64,000 nucleotides of DNA from Halomonas urmiana (GTDB lineage Bacteria > Pseudomonadota > Gammaproteobacteria > Pseudomonadales > Halomonadaceae). Each line of letters opens with the position of its first letter. The stretch's first letter is position 1. Positions 59,568 through 64,000 of the stretch are shown here, in pieces. The DNA lies in contig NZ_VBUI01000018.1 in assembly GCF_005780185.1 (NCBI RefSeq), forward strand, positions 1 through 64,000, in the 5' to 3' direction. Position numbers and translations under genes: made by a program. A model generated the notes under the pieces. That model had not been told where the DNA came from, did no database searches, and saw only the letters and a program-made list of their open reading frames with translations.

Positions 59568-60404
59568 CTACTTTCGTCTAAGGGGGGTGGCCGCGGCGCC
59601 GCGCACCGGCGAGGTGGCTGGGGAGCCCAGCTGGCCGCGCGGGTCGCGACGCAGCTGGCTGGGAGGCCGTCCGAAGGCCTGACGGCAGGCCCGGGACAGG
59701 GCGCTCTGGCTGGTGAAGCCGGTGCGCGCGGCGACCTCCGACAGCGGCAGCCGGCTCTGCTGCACCAGATACCGAGCGCTCTCCAGTCGACGGCGCATCA
59801 CGTACTGCCAGGGGGACATTCCCGTGCTCTGGCGGAAGCGTTCGCTGAAGTGTGCCTCGCTGAGGCAGGCCTGGGCGGCCAGGTCGGCCACGCGGAGCCG
59901 CTCGCCCAGGTGATGGTCGATGAAACGATCGAGGGCCACCAGGTCGAGTCGACGCGCGGGCGTGGCCGGCTCGTTGGCCAGCCGCGCATGCAGCGAGCCC
60001 AGCAGGGTACCGGCCAGTCGCTCGCCGTGCAGGGGATCCAGGTGGCCCTCGGGTGCCAGCAGGTTCAGCTCCTGAAGCAGGAAATCCAGGTAGTGGCGAA
60101 GTGCAGTATCGAGGGAGAAGAAGCGCGGCGCGTCGAACAGCTGGATCAGGTCGCGCTGGTGGCCCGTCACGGCGAAGGCGTCGTGGGGCAGGTCGAGAAT
60201 CAGCTGGCGGTTGTCGCCGTTGCCGGCGTAGAAGTGCAGGTGATTGGCCGGCACGATGCAGCCGGAAAGGGCCGAGATGGAACCGCCCAGCCCCTCGATC
60301 TCGAATTCCGCCTCGCCACGCAGGCCGATCACGATCTGATGGAAGTCGTGGGCGTGGTGGTGGATCGCGGTGTCGAGGGGGATCTGACGGATGGCACTGG
60401 TCAT
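59568..60404 (-). CDS. AraC-family regulator, probable proline-catabolism activator
   Basis: A 278-residue regulator with an N-terminal cupin-like sensing domain (HHHAHDFHQIVIGLRGEAEFEIEG) and two C-terminal helix-turn-helix motifs (LRVADLAAQACLSEAHFSERFRQSTG and LPLSEVAARTGFTSQSALSRACRQAFG). Its place directly upstream of putA, and the lack of a DNA-binding domain in that PutA, suggest it is the PutR/PruR-type activator of put genes, as known in pseudomonads. The ATG at 60404 has GGAGG six bases before it. This role is inferred from context. Confidence 0.85.
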   Translation of the reverse strand: MTSAIRQIPLDTAIHHHAHDFHQIVIGLRGEAEFEIEGLGGSISALSGCIVPANHLHFYAGNGDNRQLILDLPHDAFAVTGHQRDLIQLFDAPRFFSLDTALRHYLDFLLQELNLLAPEGHLDPLHGERLAGTLLGSLHARLANEPATPARRLDLVALDRFIDHHLGERLRVADLAAQACLSEAHFSERFRQSTGMSPWQYVMRRRLESARYLVQQSRLPLSEVAARTGFTSQSALSRACRQAFGRPPSQLRRDPRGQLGSPATSPVRGAAATPLRRK

Positions 60405-60475
60405 GAGAGGCCTCCGGCTGGGCATGTCAGCGGCATGACATCACAGTATACCAGGCGAGGCTTCAACGCTTTGCA

Positions 60476-60841
60476 TCAATCCTGGCGGCGGCGCAGGGCG
60501 GTGTGGGCCGCCAGGTGGTCACGCAGTGCCGCGAGTTCCTCCCGGCCCTCGTCGTCGAGCAGCGGCTTGCCGCGAGCCATGCGGCCATGCCGCCCGTGTT
60601 CGTCCATCAGTCGCTGGGCCCGGCGGCGAATCCCTTCCAGGTAGTCGTCGTGGCGGATCGGGTAGCCGATGATGGTGTTCCACTCGGTCTCGCTGACGCG
60701 GCTCGCGAGTGCCTGGTCGAACAGCGTCATCAACTGCTCGGGTTCCGTGCGATAGCGTGGGGTGCCGGAGAGCATCATCAGGGCGATCATGCCGCCGAAG
60801 ATGACCAGGCAGACGGTGAGGACCAGCAGGAAAAGGGTCAT
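60476..60841 (-). CDS. Hypothetical membrane-anchored protein
   Basis: A 121-residue protein with one N-terminal membrane helix (MTLFLLVLTVCLVIFGGMIALMML) and a basic cytoplasmic tail with HDDYLEGIRRRAQRLMDEHGRHGRM. No family recognised. The ATG at 60841 fits the anchor; the frame is open upstream to 60904. It lies between the AraC gene and the tRNA on the same strand. Confidence 0.65.
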   Translation of the reverse strand: MTLFLLVLTVCLVIFGGMIALMMLSGTPRYRTEPEQLMTLFDQALASRVSETEWNTIIGYPIRHDDYLEGIRRRAQRLMDEHGRHGRMARGKPLLDDEGREELAALRDHLAAHTALRRRQD

Positions 60842-60945
60842 GGTTCGCGGCTCCGTGCAGGCGAGCGGGTACCGATCGCTCAGCGGCGGCTGCGGCGGAT
60901 CCAAAAGGCGGACGAGATCGAAGGCTGAGGCGGCACGCCAGGGCG

Positions 60946-61019
60946 TGGAGCGGGTGAAGGGAATCGAACCCTCGTCTTAAGCTTGGGAAGCTTCTGCTCT
61001 ACCATTGAGCTACACCCGC
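60946..61019 (-). tRNA. tRNA-Gly (anticodon CCC)
   Basis: The minus strand folds as a cloverleaf: acceptor GCGGGTG pairs with CACCCGC, D-arm GTAGCTCAATGGTAGAGC, anticodon arm with loop CTTCCCAAG and anticodon CCC, T-arm GAGGGTTCGATTCCCTTC, and an encoded CCA end. It closely matches E. coli tRNA-Gly(CCC). No other tRNA is close by. Confidence 0.96.
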
Positions 61020-61031
61020 GAGGGAGTTTCG

Positions 61032-61061
61032 ATAGTAAAACCAAGTGGTTAGCCTTTGCAA
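61032..61061 (-). promoter_or_regulatory. Promoter of tRNA-Gly
   Basis: On the minus strand TTGCAA and TACTAT are separated by 18 bases, placing transcription start about six bases before the mature tRNA 5' end. Confidence 0.6.
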
Positions 61062-61194
61062 GCGAGCCGCGGCCTTTTTTGTCGAATCCGCGCTAAGTGG
61101 CTGTTTCGCGGTGCCTCGCCGGGGCGTCGCGATGCGCCGAGCACGCCGGGGCGATATTTTTTGGCGCCTTGGCGAACTTTTCTCCTTACCGCTG

Positions 61195-61295
61195 TCAGAA
61201 GTGGCGTAGGCAACAACGCGATAGCAGTCGCTAACACTGTTGCCTCAGCTTGCACTTTCGATCTTTGCCGCCCCATGCCTCATGGGGCGGCTTTT
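61195..61295 (+). ncRNA. Candidate small RNA with intrinsic terminator
   Basis: The plus strand can form a two-level hairpin (GGCAACA at 61209-61215 with TGTTGCC at 61238-61244, enclosing GCGA/TCGC) followed by the strong terminator stem at 61267-61291. No plus-strand gene lies upstream, so the terminator needs another transcript. No clear promoter was found. Confidence 0.4.
61267..61295 (+). terminator. Strong intrinsic terminator
   Basis: GCCGCCCCATG and CATGGGGCGGC form an 11-base stem around CCT and are followed by TTTTCTT. It works on the plus strand only. Confidence 0.85.
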
Positions 61296-61438
61296 CTTCG
61301 TGGGCGTTGCCTGGGGGGAGTCAAGTGCGCTGTCGGGATTCGGCATGGCCCTTCGCATGGTGGCGCGCGCCAGAAGGCCGCACCACCCCGCGCGGAGCCG
61401 GGTGGTGCGGCCTGCATGTCGCGGTCAGCGGCCGAAGA

Positions 61439-61846
61439 TCAGGAGTGACGCATGCGAATCAGCGCGCTCAGCACGTCGCGGCGGGTGACGATTCCCACCA
61501 GCCGACCCTGCTCGACCACCGGATAGACCTTGGGCTTGGCGCCCAGCATCTCCTGGGCCAGGTCGGTGATGCTCTTGGTGGGCGACACCGACAGCACCTC
61601 GTTGCGCATCATCTCCCGGACCAGCGGCGGCTCGTCGCCGAGGTAGGAGCTCTCCAGCACCTTGCCCATTACGTCCTGCTCCGAGATGAAGCCGATCAGG
61701 TGATCCCGCTCGTCGACCACGGGCACGCCGGGCAGGCGGTGCAGCGCGAGGCCCTCGGCCAGGGTGGAGACCGAGGTCTGGCCGGTGACCCGATAACAGT
61801 CGCGGGACATGATCTCGCGCACGATGGTGGGGGCCTTGTTGGGCAT
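61439..61846 (-). CDS. CBS-domain pair protein
   Basis: A 135-residue protein made of two CBS domains: residues about 5-60 (VREIMSRDCYRVTGQTSVSTLAEGLALHRLPGVPVVD) and about 75-130 (MMRNEVLSVSPTKSITDLAQEM, VYPVVEQGRLVGIVTRRDVL). Such stand-alone pairs bind adenosine nucleotides and sense energy or act as dimeric regulators of a partner. The partner is unknown. Minus-strand gene, convergent with the candidate sRNA. Confidence 0.9.
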   Translation of the reverse strand: MPNKAPTIVREIMSRDCYRVTGQTSVSTLAEGLALHRLPGVPVVDERDHLIGFISEQDVMGKVLESSYLGDEPPLVREMMRNEVLSVSPTKSITDLAQEMLGAKPKVYPVVEQGRLVGIVTRRDVLSALIRMRHS

Positions 61847-62110
61847 GGCATAGCTCCTTGTGCCGGGCAGTGATGACCTGGGCGGCGCCGCGGCTCCTGG
61901 CGCGACGGCTCGTGGCGCGGCCTCGCCTCGCTTCCAGCATAGTCGACGCTTTCCACGTGCGGCGAAGGGGCCTGTTAACGCTGGCGGCGCGAGTCGCCCG
62001 CGTCCGGTCGTCGGTCAGGAACCCAGCCCCGCTTACCGGCTCCAATATGGCACACTCACGCACACCAACCGTCGGCATCGCCGGCGTGGACCGACCAAGG
62101 GAGCCGCACC

Positions 62111-62674
62111 ATGGATGCTCGGGAATACATGGCCCGCAAGGGGCTGGATTCGGGGCGTGACCAGGAGCGACCCAACACCCTGGAGGAGAAGGCCTGGTCG
62201 CGTGCCCGCGAGGCGGGAGAGCACCGGCCGCGCGCGGGCACGCCCTTCGACTGGGAGGACTGGGAGCGCTATCACGAAACGCTGGCCGAGGGCGCGGAGT
62301 CGCTGGAGCAGAAGATCGATCACGAGGCCCATCGTCGCGCCCTCGACCACGAGGCGAGCTCGAGCGTCGGGCACTTCACGCCGGCCGCCGGCGAGCGCGT
62401 CAAGGTCGAGGAGGGGGAAGCGACCGCGTCGCCGCGCGTGGATCGGGTGTCGAGTGAGGTTCCCGATCATGCCGCGCCCGAGACCCGGTCCCTGCCGCCC
62501 ACCGCCGGACCCAGAGTGGCCCTGCATGCCTTGGCCGTGCTGTTGCCGCCCCTGGCCGTTGGACTCTCGCGAGGCGGGGCGATGCGCGTGGCGCTCAGCC
62601 TGGCGCTGACCCTCCTCGGCTGGCTGCCTGGGGTGGTCTACGCGCTCTGGTGGCTGCGTCGCTCGTCGCCCTGA
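62111..62674 (+). CDS. Pmp3/YqaE-like membrane protein with hydrophilic N-terminal extension
   Basis: A 187-residue protein in two parts. Residues 1-130 are charged and probably helical (Asp, Glu, Arg, His). Residues about 137-187 match the Pmp3/YqaE pattern LLPPLAVGL...LSLALTLLGWLPGVVYALWW, two membrane segments. Pmp3 proteins modulate membrane potential and salt tolerance; here it is fused to a soluble extension. ATG with AAGGGAG upstream. Confidence 0.78.
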   Translation: MDAREYMARKGLDSGRDQERPNTLEEKAWSRAREAGEHRPRAGTPFDWEDWERYHETLAEGAESLEQKIDHEAHRRALDHEASSSVGHFTPAAGERVKVEEGEATASPRVDRVSSEVPDHAAPETRSLPPTAGPRVALHALAVLLPPLAVGLSRGGAMRVALSLALTLLGWLPGVVYALWWLRRSSP

Positions 62675-62694
62675 TGTGGCAGGGTACCGGGGCC

Positions 62695-62722
62695 TTGGTT
62701 CTGCGACCGGGGTGGGTATAAT
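62695..62722 (+). promoter_or_regulatory. Promoter of the EamA transporter
   Basis: TATAAT at 62717-62722 with TTGGTT 16 bases upstream. It lies 33 bases before the TTG start. Confidence 0.55.
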
Positions 62723-62755
62723 CGCCGTCAACCACTCACCCTCCGGGAGTTTACC

Positions 62756-63625
62756 TTGGGCCTTCTCGTCGGCGTCACCGTCCTCTGGGCATTCTCGTTC
62801 TCGCTGATCGGCGTCTACCTGGCCGGTCAGGTAGACAGCTACTTCTCCGTGCTGATGCGCATCATCCTGGCGACGCTGGTCTTCCTACCGTTCCTGCGCC
62901 CCGCTCGGCTGCGCGGCGGCCAGCGTCTGGCCCTCATGGGGCTGGGGGCGGTGCAGCTCGGCATGATGTACATCTTCTTCTATCAGTCCTTCCTGCTGCT
63001 CTCCGTGCCGGAGGTGCTGCTCTTCACCATCTTCACGCCGTTCTATATCGCGCTGCTCGACGACGCCCTGTTCGGTCGCTTTACACCCTTCTATCTGCTG
63101 ACCGCGTCGCTGGCGGTGCTGGGCGCGGCAGTGATCCGCTACCAGGGGCTCGACAGCGGCTTCTGGTCCGGCTTCCTGGTCGTGCAGGGGGCCAACCTCT
63201 GCTTCGCCTTGGGTCAGGTGGGCTATCGCCGGCTGTCGGCGAGCCTGCCGGACTCGCTGCCCCGCCACAGCATCTTCGCCTGGTTCTACCTCGGTGCCCT
63301 GGCGGTGGCCGTGCCGGCCTTCGCGCTGCTGGGTGACGCCGCAGGCCTGCCCACCACCGCGATGCAGTGGGGCGTGCTGCTGTGGCTAGGCCTGGCAGCC
63401 TCGGGGCTCGGCTATTTCCTGTGGAACCTCGGCGCCACCCGCGTCGATGCCGGGGCACTCGCCGTCATGAACAACCTGCTGATCCCGGCGGGGCTGCTGG
63501 TCAATCTGCTGATCTGGAACCGCGATGCCGACCTCATGCGCCTGGGCGTGGGCGGGGCGATCATCGTCGGCTCGCTGTGGCTCAATGAGTGGTGGCTGAA
63601 GCGCCGGCGCCTGAGCGCCGCCTGA
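62756..63625 (+). CDS. EamA/DMT-family transporter
   Basis: A 289-residue inner-membrane protein with about ten hydrophobic segments in two EamA repeats (LLVGVTVLWAFSFSLIGVYLAG and LVVQGANLCFALGQVGYRRL), typical of carboxylate/amino-acid/amine exporters of the drug/metabolite superfamily. TTG start with GGGAG seven bases upstream. A basic tail (KRRR) faces the cytoplasm. Substrate unknown. It is followed by nadK after 63 bases, which has its own likely promoter. Confidence 0.87.
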   Translation: MGLLVGVTVLWAFSFSLIGVYLAGQVDSYFSVLMRIILATLVFLPFLRPARLRGGQRLALMGLGAVQLGMMYIFFYQSFLLLSVPEVLLFTIFTPFYIALLDDALFGRFTPFYLLTASLAVLGAAVIRYQGLDSGFWSGFLVVQGANLCFALGQVGYRRLSASLPDSLPRHSIFAWFYLGALAVAVPAFALLGDAAGLPTTAMQWGVLLWLGLAASGLGYFLWNLGATRVDAGALAVMNNLLIPAGLLVNLLIWNRDADLMRLGVGGAIIVGSLWLNEWWLKRRRLSAA

Positions 63626-63631
63626 GGGCGT

Positions 63632-63660
63632 TTGCTCGCCTCGTGGCCAATCGCCATAAT
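63632..63660 (+). promoter_or_regulatory. Candidate promoter of nadK
   Basis: CATAAT at 63655-63660 with TTGCTC 17 bases upstream, 29 bases before the nadK ATG. Confidence 0.45.
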
Positions 63661-63688
63661 GGCCGGCCGCGAAGCGAGAGGCCCGTGC

Positions 63689-64000
63689 ATGACAACCTTC
63701 AAGAACATCGGTCTGATCGGTCGTCTGGGCAGCGCCAAGGTGGTCGATACCCTCAAGCGGCTGATCCGCTTTCTCGAAGACGGCGGCTATCACGTCATCA
63801 TTGAGGACCGGACCGCCACGGTGCTGCTCGACCATGGCCACCCCGAGGCCAGCCGTCGGCTGCTGGGGGAGCTCTGTGACCTGGTGATCGTGGTCGGCGG
63901 CGACGGCAGCCTGCTGGGCGCCGCGCGGACCCTCTGCCACAGCGGTACCCTGGTGCTCGGCGTCAATCGCGGTCGACTGGGCTTTCTCACCGACATCTCC
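63689..64000 (+). CDS. nadK: NAD kinase, N-terminal part
   Basis: NAD kinase makes NADP from NAD and ATP. The first 104 codons lie in the window: FKNIGLIGRLGSAKVVDTL, then the catalytic VVGGDGSLLGAAR with the GGDG motif at about 70-73, and GVNRGRLGFLTDIS, the NAD-binding segment. The remainder runs off the right edge. GAGAGG lies before the ATG. All key residues seen so far are intact. Confidence 0.95.
   Translation, partial: MTTFKNIGLIGRLGSAKVVDTLKRLIRFLEDGGYHVIIEDRTATVLLDHGHPEASRRLLGELCDLVIVVGGDGSLLGAARTLCHSGTLVLGVNRGRLGFLTDIS

Larger units (their letters stand above)
61020..61438. other. Non-coding stretch between the tRNA and CBS genes
   Basis: It holds the tRNA promoter, a structured plus-strand stretch at about 61195-61295 ending in a terminator, and no protein-like ORF. 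The last 140 bases are featureless GC-rich DNA. Confidence 0.5.

Overview
The window is GC-rich chromosomal DNA with frequent GTG and TTG starts and short intergenic gaps. Gene content fits a gammaproteobacterium of the Halomonadaceae (Halomonas-like): RlmM, EpmC, TatD, Uup, SlyA, FadBA, a SUF operon headed by an IscR-type regulator and ending in SufT, DUF3549 with RimB/RimK, DUF3080, DUF5924, PutA/PutP and OmpW. The taxonomic call is inferred from protein families, not computed. No phage, integron, insertion sequence or CRISPR array was seen.

Layout. 1-120 is the 3' end of a 5S rRNA and its terminator. 179-6354 holds RNA and sulfur-carrier functions (DUF2721, rlmM, ABM protein, tusA), a DUF3080 lipoprotein, a MATE pump and divergent epmC. 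6389-15204 carries a fused alpha/beta 2-oxoacid dehydrogenase E1, a degenerate exonuclease-like protein next to tatD, uup, a universal stress protein, slyA and a DUF5924 protein. 15350-18774 is the fadBA beta-oxidation operon behind a PsrA-like operator. 18875-31692 is an accessory-rich stretch: an orphan TAXI binding protein, flavodoxin-fold protein, K+ channel, an archaeal-type AMP/thymidine phosphorylase with a PRPP-synthetase paralogue and a DCC protein, M42, M48 and M14 peptidases, and a frameshifted Cu/Zn permease with an FMN reductase.

31832-41222 contains a VIT1/CCC1 transporter, a fungal-type cytosine deaminase, Hsp20, a CapA-like protein, a histone-deacetylase-family gene broken by an 11-bp tandem duplication, FrnE, YjdM, an APH-fold kinase, a second PRPP synthetase and a 46-residue membrane protein. 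41298-47467 is the SUF system, with a Fur-box-like and an IscR-like site in front of it. 47488-54416 holds ElyC/SanA-like, rimB-rimK, yqcC, gamma-glutamylcyclotransferase and two tandem ompW genes. 54533-60404 is a proline-catabolism cluster (putP, a small ORF, bifunctional putA, AraC-type regulator). The end carries tRNA-Gly(CCC), a CBS protein, a Pmp3-like protein, an EamA transporter and the start of nadK.

How the genes work together: FadBA and the E1 protein feed acyl and oxoacid carbon into central metabolism; PutP/PutA take up and oxidise proline, a common osmolyte in halophiles; the SUF operon builds Fe-S clusters under apparent iron and cluster control; RimK/RimB act on ribosomal protein S6 glutamylation. 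The most notable observations are the two broken genes, the phosphorylase/PRPP-synthetase cassette, the stacked regulatory sites ahead of suf, the fungal-type cytosine deaminase, and several structured non-coding stretches.
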